DNA of 22,225 nucleotides from Actinomycetota bacterium (GTDB taxonomy: Bacteria > Actinomycetota > CADDZG01 > WHSQ01). The stretch spans positions 1 through 22,225 of the forward strand of contig JADDQX010000023.1 of NCBI GenBank assembly GCA_016781115.1, read 5' to 3'. Within the stretch, counting starts at the first letter, position 1, and each line of letters opens with the position of its first letter. The position numbers and the translations under genes are program-made. A model generated the notes under the pieces. That model was not told the origin of the DNA. It saw only the letters and a program-made list of their open reading frames with translations, and made no database searches. Positions 14,831 through 21,041 of this stretch are shown piece after piece.

Positions 14831-15070
14831 GTGGCTGACGTCCAGGCGTACATCCTGATCCAGACCGAGGTCGGTAAGGCCGCGCAGGTTGCGAAGGAGG
14901 TGCGCGAGATCGAAGGTGTCGATGCAGCCGAAGACGTGACCGGTCCTTACGACGTGATCGTGCGCGCCAGCGCGGGCAACGTGGACGACCTCGGCAAGCT
15001 GGTCGTGGCCAAGATCCAGGCGGTGGAGGGCATCACCCGCACCTTGACGTGCCCCGTCGTCCACCTCTAG
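14831..15070 (+). CDS. Stand-alone Lrp/AsnC ligand-binding (RAM) domain protein
   Basis: The 79-residue product, MADVQAYILIQTEVGKAAQVAKEVREIEGV then a GPYDVIVRASAGNVDDLGKLV core and an IQAVEGITRTLTCPVV end, is the ligand-binding half of Lrp/AsnC regulators without the DNA-binding helix-turn-helix. Such proteins bind amino acids and form oligomers; they may act as sensors or partners of full-length Lrp proteins. The GTG at 14831 has an SD (GAGGAGG) about six bases upstream and begins exactly at the conserved first strand. It directly precedes a Cys/Met-metabolism PLP enzyme, which hints at a link to sulfur amino acids. DNA binding by this protein alone is unlikely. Confidence 0.92.
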   Translation: MADVQAYILIQTEVGKAAQVAKEVREIEGVDAAEDVTGPYDVIVRASAGNVDDLGKLVVAKIQAVEGITRTLTCPVVHL

Positions 15071-15071
15071 C

Positions 15072-16280
15072 ACCCGTCCGAACGTCAACCAACGCCCCGA
15101 GAGCGCGGGCTTCGGCACTCGCTCTGTTCATCCTCCGAAACCACCCCAGCAGGCCGGCGAACCGCTCGCGCCGGTTCTAGACCCATCCTCTACCTACAGC
15201 TTCTCCGACACCGACGCCTTCGCGGCGGCCAGCGAGGCGAAGACGGGATCCGGCTACGTCTATACGCGCTGGGCGAACCCGACGACGGACGCGTTCGAGG
15301 CCGCCGTCGCGGGGCTCGAGGGTGCTCCGGACGCGGAAGCGTTCTCCTCCGGGATGGCTGCGATCTCGGCCGTGTTCCTGTCGCTGTGCTCGTCCGGTGA
15401 CCGGATCGCGGCGGCCCGACAGCTGTACGGCGGGTCGTACTCGCTGCTCACCCACATGCTCCCGCGCTACGGGATCACCACGACCTTCGCCGACGTCTCG
15501 GATCTGGAGGCGGTAGCGGCCGCGTGTGACGGGGCGAAGCTTCTGTACTGCGAGACGATCGGGAACCCCGTCGTCACCGTGGCCGACCTTCCGAGCCTCG
15601 CCGCCATCGCGGAGGCTGCGGGGATCCCGTTGATCGTCGACAACACCTTCGCGAGCCCCATCCTGTGCAGGCCGCTCGAACACGGGGCCCAGATGGTGCT
15701 GCACTCGGCGACGAAGTTCCTCGGAGGGCACCACGACCTGACCGGCGGCGTCCTGTGCTCGTCCTCGGCAGAGGCGCTCGAACCGGTCAAGGCTCTGGCG
15801 CGCGCGCTGGGTCCGACGCTTGCGCCGTTCACGTCATGGCTTGCGCTTCGGGGGATGGCCACGCTGCATCTGCGAGTAGCGCGATCTTCCGACAGCGCGC
15901 TCGTGATCGCACGGGTCCTCGCCGACCACGATGACGTGGAGTCCGTCAACTATCCCGCGCTGGAGACCGATGCGGGACACGACCTGGCGGCCACCTTGCT
16001 GGGGGGCCGCGGAGGTGGCACGCTGGGGTTCTCGATCGCGGGGGGACGGGAACGCGCGGCGCGGTTCCAGAGCGAGCTCCGGCTGATCCGACCGGCGGCC
16101 TCGCTGGGCGGCACTCACTCGTTGATCGTGCACGCAGCCAGCGTCACGCACACGCAGCTGTCGAAGGACGAGCTGGAGCTGGTGGGGATCTCGGAAGGGT
16201 TCTGCCGTCTCTCCGTCGGTCTCGAAGACGTCGAAGATCTACTCGCCGACATCGACCAAGCTATGCAGCGCAGCGCCTAG
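15072..16280 (+). CDS. Cys/Met metabolism PLP-dependent enzyme (start codon not identifiable)
   Basis: A member of the cystathionine gamma-synthase / gamma-lyase / O-acetylhomoserine sulfhydrylase family. It shows GFGTRSVHPPKPPQQAGEPLAPVLDPSSTYSF at the N-terminus, the cofactor-contact YVYTRWANPT (from 15255), SSGMAAISAV, ETIGNPV, VDNTFASPILCRPLEHGA, the Schiff-base lysine in HSATKFLGGHHDLTGG (codon 15714-15716) and SLGGTHSLIVHAAS. The exact substrate cannot be told. The conserved N-terminus has no ATG, GTG, TTG or CTG in frame: after an in-frame TGA at 15045-15047 the first start codon is the ATG at 15354, which would delete the cofactor-contact region. The position given is the first codon after the RAM-gene stop and is arbitrary. 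The last four bases are shared with gpsA on the other strand. Confidence 0.85.
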   Translation, partial: TRPNVNQRPESAGFGTRSVHPPKPPQQAGEPLAPVLDPSSTYSFSDTDAFAAASEAKTGSGYVYTRWANPTTDAFEAAVAGLEGAPDAEAFSSGMAAISAVFLSLCSSGDRIAAARQLYGGSYSLLTHMLPRYGITTTFADVSDLEAVAAACDGAKLLYCETIGNPVVTVADLPSLAAIAEAAGIPLIVDNTFASPILCRPLEHGAQMVLHSATKFLGGHHDLTGGVLCSSSAEALEPVKALARALGPTLAPFTSWLALRGMATLHLRVARSSDSALVIARVLADHDDVESVNYPALETDAGHDLAATLLGGRGGGTLGFSIAGGRERAARFQSELRLIRPAASLGGTHSLIVHAASVTHTQLSKDELELVGISEGFCRLSVGLEDVEDLLADIDQAMQRSA

Positions 16281-17320
16281 GGGATCTGGTTCACCTCCAG
16301 GTACTCCTCGATCCCCGCGAACTCCGAGCGGATCTCGCGCGACAGCAGGTCGGTGACGATCTCTTGCACGGTGTGGTTCTCGTGGCAGATCTTCACGACG
16401 TTCTCGGTGATCGGCATCCACACGCCGGCCTCCAGCCCAAGCTCCAGGATCGGCTTACAGCTCTTCACGCCTTCGGCCACCATGTTCATGGAACCGATGA
16501 CCTCTTCGATCTTCCGCCCCTTCCCCAACTCGATCCCGACCGAGTGGTTGCGCGACTGAGGGCTCGCACAGGTAGCCATCAGATCGCCCACCCCGGCGAG
16601 GCCGAGGAAGGTCAGCGGCTGAGCGCCGAACTTGACGCTGAAACGCGCCATCTCAGCAAGACCCCGCGTCATCACGGTCGCCTTCGTGTTGTCTCCGAAG
16701 CCGAGTCCGTCGGCCATTCCCGCGGCGATGGCGATCACGTTCTTGAACGCTCCCCCTAGCTCGCAGCCCACCACGTCGGTGTTCGTGTAGCACCGGAAGG
16801 TCGGCGCATGGAAGATGTCTTGCAGCTTGCGCGCGGTGACCTCGTCGCGCGACGCTACGGTCGAAGCCGCGGGGAAACCCTGTACGACCTCCTTCGCCAG
16901 GTTCGGGCCGGTCAGCACCGAGACGCAGGAGTCGGAGATCCCATCGACCTCTTCCTCCAACACCTGCGACATCCTCTTGCGCGTATCCACCTCGAGCCCT
17001 TTCGTGAGGCTCGTGTAGCAAGGGGCTCGTCCGGCGACCTCCGCGACCTCTCGCAACACCTTGCGGAAGCCATGGGACGGCACGCCCATCACGACGACGT
17101 CGGCGCCCGTGACCGCCTTCTCGAGATCGTGCGTCGCCTCGAGCGACTCCGGCAGCCTCACGTCGGGCAGGTATTCGGGGTTCTCCCGGTAGAGGTTGAT
17201 CGTCTCTGCGAGCTCGGGTCGTCTCGCCCATAGGACGGTGTCGTACTCGTTCTTCTTCGCGACCAGAGCGGCCGTGGCGGTTCCCCACGAACCCGCACCG
17301 ATGAAAGCGATCTTCGTCAT
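16277..17320 (-). CDS. gpsA: Glycerol-3-phosphate dehydrogenase [NAD(P)+]
   Basis: GpsA reduces dihydroxyacetone phosphate to sn-glycerol 3-phosphate, the backbone of phospholipids. The 347-residue product has the dinucleotide-binding GAGSWGTA (8-15), MGVPSHGFRKVL, the LTKGLE segment, LTGPNLAKEV and the catalytic-lysine helix GGAFKNVIAIAAGMADGLGFGDNTKA, then GLAGVGDLMATCASPQSRNHSVG. The length is normal. The start overlaps the plsC stop by four bases (ATGA), so both are one operon making lysophosphatidic and phosphatidic acid precursors. The stop is inside a CTAG shared with the convergent PLP-enzyme gene. Confidence 0.97.
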   Translation of the reverse strand: MTKIAFIGAGSWGTATAALVAKKNEYDTVLWARRPELAETINLYRENPEYLPDVRLPESLEATHDLEKAVTGADVVVMGVPSHGFRKVLREVAEVAGRAPCYTSLTKGLEVDTRKRMSQVLEEEVDGISDSCVSVLTGPNLAKEVVQGFPAASTVASRDEVTARKLQDIFHAPTFRCYTNTDVVGCELGGAFKNVIAIAAGMADGLGFGDNTKATVMTRGLAEMARFSVKFGAQPLTFLGLAGVGDLMATCASPQSRNHSVGIELGKGRKIEEVIGSMNMVAEGVKSCKPILELGLEAGVWMPITENVVKICHENHTVQEIVTDLLSREIRSEFAGIEEYLEVNQIP

Positions 17321-18018
17321 GCGGCCCTTCTCTTCGTACGTCTGCGATCGGGAACGGCGGGACGAAGACTCGCCACCAGACGCGCGATCTCCACCATCAC
17401 CTGCTCACCGCAGCGCTGCCAATCCTCCGAGGAGCTTGCATCCCCCATCATCTCCATAGGGTGACCTACCCGCACCATGATGTCTTGCTTCGGCGGCCAC
17501 CACCTTTTCTCGAAGTCCTTCGGCCAGATGTTCGCCGTCCCCCAGAGAGCGCACGGGGTTACCGGGACACCCGATGCGAGCGCGAGCCGCGCCATCCCCG
17601 TCTTTGCCTCCATGGGGTTGAGGTCCGGATCGCGCGTGATGGTTCCCTCCGGGAAGATCACGATGACCTCACCTCGCTCCAGCGCCTTCAGGGCATGGTC
17701 GAGCGCCATCGGTGCCTCCGCCGTGCCCCGGCGGACCGGGATCTGGCCGCAGCCTTTCAAGATCCACTTCACGCGCGGGTCCTCGAACAGCTCCGCCTTC
17801 GCCAAGAACCGCGGTCGCCGTCCCGCCAGGTCTACGGCATACGCGGCCGCGAACGGATCCAGGAAGGCGATGTGGTTGAAGCCGACGATCGCGGGACCTC
17901 GCTTCGGGATCGCGTCGAGACCCTCGATGTTCCACCGGAACCACGTCATCCATGGCTTGACGATGGCTTTCGCCAACCAGTAGGTGGAGTCCATGCTGCC
18001 CCCGCGCGAAGCCGACAT
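17317..18018 (-). CDS. plsC: 1-acyl-sn-glycerol-3-phosphate acyltransferase
   Basis: A 233-residue acyltransferase that adds the second acyl chain in phosphatidic acid synthesis. It has the NHX4D motif NHIAFLD (H49, D54), the substrate-binding PVRRGT (about 94-99), IFPEGTITRD (121-130) and the last motif near VPVTPCALWG. The N-terminal helix (AKAIVKPWMTWFRWNIEG) is the likely membrane contact and the C-terminus is basic (DRRRTKRRAA). The ATG at 18018 is used; Met9 (17994), with a GGGGG just upstream, is an alternative start. Coupled to gpsA by a four-base overlap. A TATGAT hexamer lies upstream. Confidence 0.93.
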   Translation of the reverse strand: MSASRGGSMDSTYWLAKAIVKPWMTWFRWNIEGLDAIPKRGPAIVGFNHIAFLDPFAAAYAVDLAGRRPRFLAKAELFEDPRVKWILKGCGQIPVRRGTAEAPMALDHALKALERGEVIVIFPEGTITRDPDLNPMEAKTGMARLALASGVPVTPCALWGTANIWPKDFEKRWWPPKQDIMVRVGHPMEMMGDASSSEDWQRCGEQVMVEIARLVASLRPAVPDRRRTKRRAA

Positions 18019-18038
18019 AGTTCCGTTTCGGTAGGACG

Positions 18039-18044
18039 ATCATA
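18039..18044 (-). promoter_or_regulatory. -10 element (TATGAT) for plsC-gpsA
   Basis: TATGAT on the minus strand matches the TATAAT consensus at five of six positions and lies 20 bases upstream of the plsC ATG, so the leader would be about 14 bases. No good -35 element is seen at 16-18 bp. Confidence 0.45.
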
Positions 18045-18084
18045 CGGATCCGCACTGCGCGGATACCGGCTGCTAGCTGGCGGT

Positions 18085-18113
18085 TTGCAATGCGAACAGA
18101 TGTTCGCTACCAT
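18085..18113 (+). promoter_or_regulatory. Complete leaderless promoter containing a LexA-type box
   Basis: TTGCAA (18085-18090, four of six matches to TTGACA) is separated by exactly 17 bp from TACCAT (18108-18113). Six bases later comes the GTG at 18120, so the start codon would be base +1 of the transcript. The spacer between the two elements is occupied by the SOS-box palindrome, the ideal position for a repressor to block RNA polymerase. Confidence 0.65.
18093..18106. promoter_or_regulatory. LexA/SOS box
   Basis: CGAACAGATGTTCG is a perfect palindromic CGAAC-N4-GTTCG, the core of the LexA box described in Bacillus and Actinomycetota (GAAC-N4-GTTC). The symmetry extends by one more base pair on each side (18092-18107). 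It lies between the -35 and -10 elements of the promoter for the small CxxC gene, so repression by LexA and induction on DNA damage are predicted. No lexA gene is in the window. Confidence 0.75.
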
Positions 18114-18119
18114 GTCCGG

Positions 18120-18329
18120 GTGAGAAAACTGACCGAACCCCAAGCACATCGCGGCCGCGTCGCCATCATCGAGGGGAATTTCCCCGAGGGGATGCAGGCT
18201 CGTTGCGCCTGGTGCCGCGACGTAGCACCCGTCAACGAGGGTGAGTTCGTCGTGTCCACCCGGCCCGGCAACGGCCCCTCGCGACTCTTTCGTTGCTCCG
18301 ACTGCTCGGAAAAGGAGAGCGCGGCCTAG
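18120..18329 (+). CDS. Small CxxC/CxxC protein of unknown function under a LexA box
   Basis: A 69-residue protein starting MRKLTEPQAHRGRVAIIEGNF (GTG start) and ending CSEKESAA. Two CxxC pairs (CAWC and CSDC, about 31 residues apart) suggest one zinc-ribbon-like site. It has no membrane segment or signal peptide, and I do not recognise the family. The GTG at 18120 is preferred over an ATG at 18090 because the promoter predicts transcription starting exactly at 18120, while the longer version would translate through the LexA box. The SOS box predicts a role in the DNA-damage response. It is divergent from plsC and its stop is shared, in a CTAG, with the convergent FrhB-like gene. Confidence 0.75.
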   Translation: MRKLTEPQAHRGRVAIIEGNFPEGMQARCAWCRDVAPVNEGEFVVSTRPGNGPSRLFRCSDCSEKESAA

Positions 18330-19480
18330 CTGCCGCTTTCTGATGCCTCGGCCCTAGCGGCCTGAAGCAGCTGTTCCGTCGGCCAAGTGGCCGAAGCATG
18401 AGGATCGAACGGGTCAATACGCGCGCGCTGTTTGCGCGCCAGACGGTCCATGACCTCCAGAGCGCCCGGCTCCTCGCCGGCGTCGCGGGTCTCGACCACC
18501 CCCGCGGCCACCGCCCGCTCCAGATAGTCGCGCCCTACCTCGGAGCGAACCAGCACCATCGTCCACCCCTCCATGCCGAGCCCTCCGCAGGAGAGATCCG
18601 CATGCTCCGCCGCGAAGTCGGGGCAGTGGTGGCACCACTCGTTCGCGTAGGGCCGGGCGTCCTTCAAGGGGATGTCGACCTCGCTGCCGTCCTTCAAGCT
18701 GACGATCACCTTCCCCTTGACGTTCACCTTCGTGATGTCGGTCAGGGGGATCTGCTTCTCTTGTTGGACCTTGCCGATCATGAAGGCTTCGTAGTCAAAG
18801 GTCTCGCAGCACATCAGCCCGATAACGAGCTTCACCGGTCTGGTCCAGCGCTTGATGCCCTCCGCAGCCAGCTGTCTTACGGCCGTCGACTCACACGAGA
18901 CGCCCACGAGCGCCACGTTCTTGCACTTCGCGGCGACCGCCTTCTTCAGGGCCAACGGCGTGGCGCAGTAGGTGTAGCGAGACCCCGCTGTCTTCAAGAG
19001 ATCCTCCGACGTCTGCACCAACTTCGGCTCGTCCAGCCAGGGGACGCCATCTGACGGAGCGGCAACGACGGCGCCGTCGAGCTCTCCCCCGTCGAGGCCC
19101 CAGGCCAGCAGCGCAGTGACGACTCCCCCGTCTTGTCCCCGCTCGAGCACCCGAGGATCGGTGGCGCGGGCGAGCGTCTTGTAGATGTGGGTCCCCTCCG
19201 GTTGCTCGGGATCGCGGCGCTTGCCGTGAACCACTCCTTCGATCAGATCCAGCGACGGGTGCAAGCGCAGACAAGCCATCGCACAGAGGGAACATCCCTC
19301 CTCGCCGTGGATGCAGTTGTCGAACGGGGAGCGCGGGTCGATCTGCACGGGGTCGAAGTCCTGGAACTCGAGGACCTTGTGCGGGCATGCGACGAGGCAG
19401 GCGGAGCAGCCGCAGCAGATCTCCGTCGCGACTATCTCTTCGTAGAGATGCTTCCAGTGCTTCCTGTCTGAGGTCGCCAC
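18326..19480 (-). CDS. FrhB-like F420 hydrogenase/dehydrogenase beta-subunit family iron-sulfur protein
   Basis: The 384-residue product has an N-terminal ferredoxin-like part with CCGCSACLVACP (C22-C32) and a second cluster, C56 and CSLCAMAC (63-70), for two [4Fe-4S] centres. The FrhB N- and C-terminal domains follow, with RGQDGGVVTALLAWGL, SRYTYCATPLALKKAV, VSCESTAVRQL, GLMCCETF and WCHHCPDFAAEHADLSCGGLG. Family members bind FAD and pass electrons between F420 and a partner substrate; the partner here is unknown and no catalytic partner subunit is adjacent. The GTG at 19480 has no SD. It is divergent from cofC by only 24 bp, which supports an F420 link. Confidence 0.88.
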   Translation of the reverse strand: MATSDRKHWKHLYEEIVATEICCGCSACLVACPHKVLEFQDFDPVQIDPRSPFDNCIHGEEGCSLCAMACLRLHPSLDLIEGVVHGKRRDPEQPEGTHIYKTLARATDPRVLERGQDGGVVTALLAWGLDGGELDGAVVAAPSDGVPWLDEPKLVQTSEDLLKTAGSRYTYCATPLALKKAVAAKCKNVALVGVSCESTAVRQLAAEGIKRWTRPVKLVIGLMCCETFDYEAFMIGKVQQEKQIPLTDITKVNVKGKVIVSLKDGSEVDIPLKDARPYANEWCHHCPDFAAEHADLSCGGLGMEGWTMVLVRSEVGRDYLERAVAAGVVETRDAGEEPGALEVMDRLARKQRARIDPFDPHASATWPTEQLLQAARAEASESGS

Positions 19481-19488
19481 AGCCCGGA

Positions 19489-19494
19489 ACCTTA
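19489..19494 (-). promoter_or_regulatory. -10 element (TAAGGT) for the FrhB-like gene
   Basis: TAAGGT on the minus strand lies eight bases before the GTG at 19480, so the transcript would start one or two bases before the start codon. It shares two bases with the opposite-strand -10 element of cofC. No -35 element is clear. Confidence 0.4.
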
Positions 19495-19498
19495 CCCT
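19493..19498 (+). promoter_or_regulatory. -10 element (TACCCT) of a putative leaderless cofC promoter
   Basis: TACCCT is followed by six bases (tgcgat) and the cofC ATG at 19505. It overlaps by two bases the divergent TAAGGT, so only one of the two promoters could be occupied by polymerase at a time. No convincing -35 element was seen. Confidence 0.45.
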
Positions 19499-19504
19499 TG
19501 CGAT

Positions 19505-20149
19505 ATGGACGCAGGCCTACTCCCCGTAAAGAGATTGAACGAGGCGAAGGGGCGCCTCGCCCCTCATCTGGACGCAGCCGAACGAAGGCGTCTCGCGGAG
19601 GCGCTCCTGCAGGATGCTCTGTCGCTCTGCGAGAGCGTCGAGTTCCTCCACTGGTGGGTCGTAAGCGATGACCCGTACGTCCTGCAGGAAGCCGAAGCGC
19701 GCGGGCTCACTGCGTTCGAAGACCCGGGCGAAGGTCTGAACGCGGCGTTGTCGGCGGCCCTCGCCGCGGTGGCCGGCGCGGGGGCCGAGAGCGCGACCGT
19801 GATCCCCGCCGACGCACCGCTCGCGTTCCGCGGCGATCTCCTCGACCTGCTCGACACCGGCGCCACGAGCGAGATCGTGCTGGTCCCGTCGGAGAGAGAC
19901 GGCGGAACCAACGCGTTGTACATGAGCCCACCCACGCTGCTGCAACCGAATTTCGGCGAGGGGAGCTTGAGGCTTCATCTGGCCCAGGCGGAGAGGGGCG
20001 CGCGCCGGTGCGCGTTGCTGTCACTGCCTCGCTTGGCGTTGGATATCGACACCATCGAAGACGTCCGGGACTTCCTAGCCCGACCGAAGCAGGCACCGAC
20101 GAAGACGTCTCTCGTGCTGGAGGACTTGCAGTCGCGGCTGGTGGACTAG
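19505..20149 (+). CDS. cofC: 2-phospho-L-lactate / phosphoenolpyruvate guanylyltransferase
   Basis: CofC (FbiD in actinobacteria) activates 2-phospholactate or, in mycobacteria, phosphoenolpyruvate with GTP to start coenzyme F420 side-chain assembly. The 214-residue product has the MobA-like N-terminal PVKRLNEAKGRLAPHLDAAERRRLAEALLQD, VVSDDPYV, DPGEGLNAAL, the PADAPLAFRGDL metal-binding segment, ERDGGTNALYMSPP, FGEGSLRLHL and LALDIDTIEDV, all family-typical. The ATG at 19505 has no SD and fits a leaderless message. It is divergent from the FrhB-like gene, so F420 production and an F420-using protein lie together. The stop shares a CTAG with the next convergent gene. Confidence 0.9.
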   Translation: MDAGLLPVKRLNEAKGRLAPHLDAAERRRLAEALLQDALSLCESVEFLHWWVVSDDPYVLQEAEARGLTAFEDPGEGLNAALSAALAAVAGAGAESATVIPADAPLAFRGDLLDLLDTGATSEIVLVPSERDGGTNALYMSPPTLLQPNFGEGSLRLHLAQAERGARRCALLSLPRLALDIDTIEDVRDFLARPKQAPTKTSLVLEDLQSRLVD

Positions 20150-20523
20150 CCGCCGGCGTCGGCGGATCCTCCGGCCTTCTCGACCGCGACGGATTCGGCC
20201 CGTCCGGCGAGTTCCTCGAGACGCGCGGGCGTGGGTAGCCGAACGCTGCCATCACCGCTCAGAAGCAATCCCCCTCCCAGAGCGACACCGCCCAAGGCCA
20301 CCAGCACCACCGCCTGCACGGTGGATGGCTCTCGTGGCGCGTCGATGTCTCCCGCCCTTCGCCCGGCGTCGTACCCCGCGGCGCGCCCGAACGAATAGCC
20401 GCTGAACACGAAGAGCCCCACGGCCGCCAGGATCAACAAGGTCTGCACGAACCGGATGGTTCTACGTTGCCGGGTCGGCGCCACCGGCCCCCGATGAGCC
20501 CCTCCAAGAGCCGCTCTCTTCAC
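20146..20523 (-). CDS. Small membrane protein of unknown function
   Basis: A 125-residue protein with a basic N-terminus (VKRAALGGAHRGPVAPTRQRRTIR), a first transmembrane helix (about 25-44), a polar Gly/Arg loop (SFGRAAGYDAGRRAGDIDAP), a second helix (about 69-89) and a soluble tail (LPTPARLEELAGRAESVAVEKAGGSADAGG). No family is recognised. The frame stays open further upstream, across the HU terminator, but the GTG at 20523 is preferred because hydrophobic, protein-like sequence begins after it and a TATGTT hexamer lies six bases before it. The C-terminal stop lies in the CTAG shared with cofC. Confidence 0.65.
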   Translation of the reverse strand: MKRAALGGAHRGPVAPTRQRRTIRFVQTLLILAAVGLFVFSGYSFGRAAGYDAGRRAGDIDAPREPSTVQAVVLVALGGVALGGGLLLSGDGSVRLPTPARLEELAGRAESVAVEKAGGSADAGG

Positions 20524-20529
20524 GCACCC

Positions 20530-20535
20530 AACATA
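20530..20535 (-). promoter_or_regulatory. -10 element (TATGTT) of a putative leaderless promoter
   Basis: TATGTT, six bases (gggtgc), then the GTG at 20523. It follows the HU terminator, so the small membrane-protein gene would need its own promoter here. No clear -35 element. Confidence 0.4.
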
Positions 20536-20587
20536 ACCGTGCGCTGGATGCGTATCCGCCGTTGCGCGAGCGCGTGCGAGAAATGGA

Positions 20588-20614
20588 AAGGGCCCCGGGT
20601 AACCCGGGGCCCTT
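20588..20614 (-). terminator. Intrinsic terminator of the HU-family gene
   Basis: AAGGGCCCCGGGT and its perfect complement ACCCGGGGCCCTT flank a single central base, giving a long GC-only stem with a tight loop, 21 bp after the HU stop. On the minus strand it is followed by a T-rich stretch (CCCTTTCCATTTCTC). This is the clearest terminator in the window; its symmetry could also act on the plus strand. Confidence 0.85.
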
Positions 20615-20635
20615 GCTCTGGATGACTGTTGTGGG

Positions 20636-20920
20636 TTACTTCTTGCCGCCGCCGACGGCGTCTTTAAATCCTGCGCCGGGCTTGAAGGCCGGAACCTTCG
20701 TCGCCTTGATCTTGATCTCCTCGCCGGTGCGGGGGTTGCGCGCGGTGCGGGCGGAGCGGGCACGGCGCTCGAAGGTGCCGAAACCCGGCAGCTGAACGCG
20801 CTCGCCCTTCTTGACCTGGGTCGTGATGGTGCTGATCGTCGCGTCGAGAACCTCTCCCACGACGCGCCTGTTCTCGCCCGTCGAACCTGCGATCGAATCG
20901 ATGAGTTCCTTCTTGTTCAA
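20636..20920 (-). CDS. HU family DNA-binding protein
   Basis: A 94-residue histone-like protein that bends and compacts DNA as a dimer. It starts MNKKELIDSIAGSTGENRRVVGEVLDATISTITTQVKKGERVQLPGFGTFERRARSARTARNPRTGEEIKI; the GFGTF and RNPRTGE motifs of the DNA-binding arms are intact. The end is basic and glycine-rich (KDAVGGGKK) without the long lysine/alanine tail of mycobacterial HupB. The start is a TTG at 20920, supported by a strong SD (AAGGAGGAG) six to eight bases upstream. The upstream 121 bp hold the leader and probably the promoter; several TA-rich hexamers there (around 20950-20975) prevent a firm choice. Confidence 0.96.
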   Translation of the reverse strand: MNKKELIDSIAGSTGENRRVVGEVLDATISTITTQVKKGERVQLPGFGTFERRARSARTARNPRTGEEIKIKATKVPAFKPGAGFKDAVGGGKK

Positions 20921-21041
20921 ACCTGCTCCTCCTTATCGGAACGCTCTTGCTGGATAGACCGCGGGCTACCCTATAGGTCGCAGGGCCCCGGGAGGGGGTG
21001 TTCTCACCCACTCGCGCGGGTTTCGCGGGGTTTTCCGCGCA

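Noticed and set aside
18090..18119. ATG at 18090 as start of the small CxxC protein
   Set aside because: It lies upstream of the -10 element and its codons run through the LexA box; the GTG at 18120 fits the promoter exactly.
20524..20763. Longer version of the small membrane protein starting at 20763
   Set aside because: It would read through the HU terminator and part of the HU gene in another frame with Pro/Arg-rich, non-protein-like sequence.
21024..21039. CGCGG-N6-CCGCG hairpin after the pseudopilin genes as a terminator
   Set aside because: Only five pairs and no U-tract on the minus strand; insufficient support.
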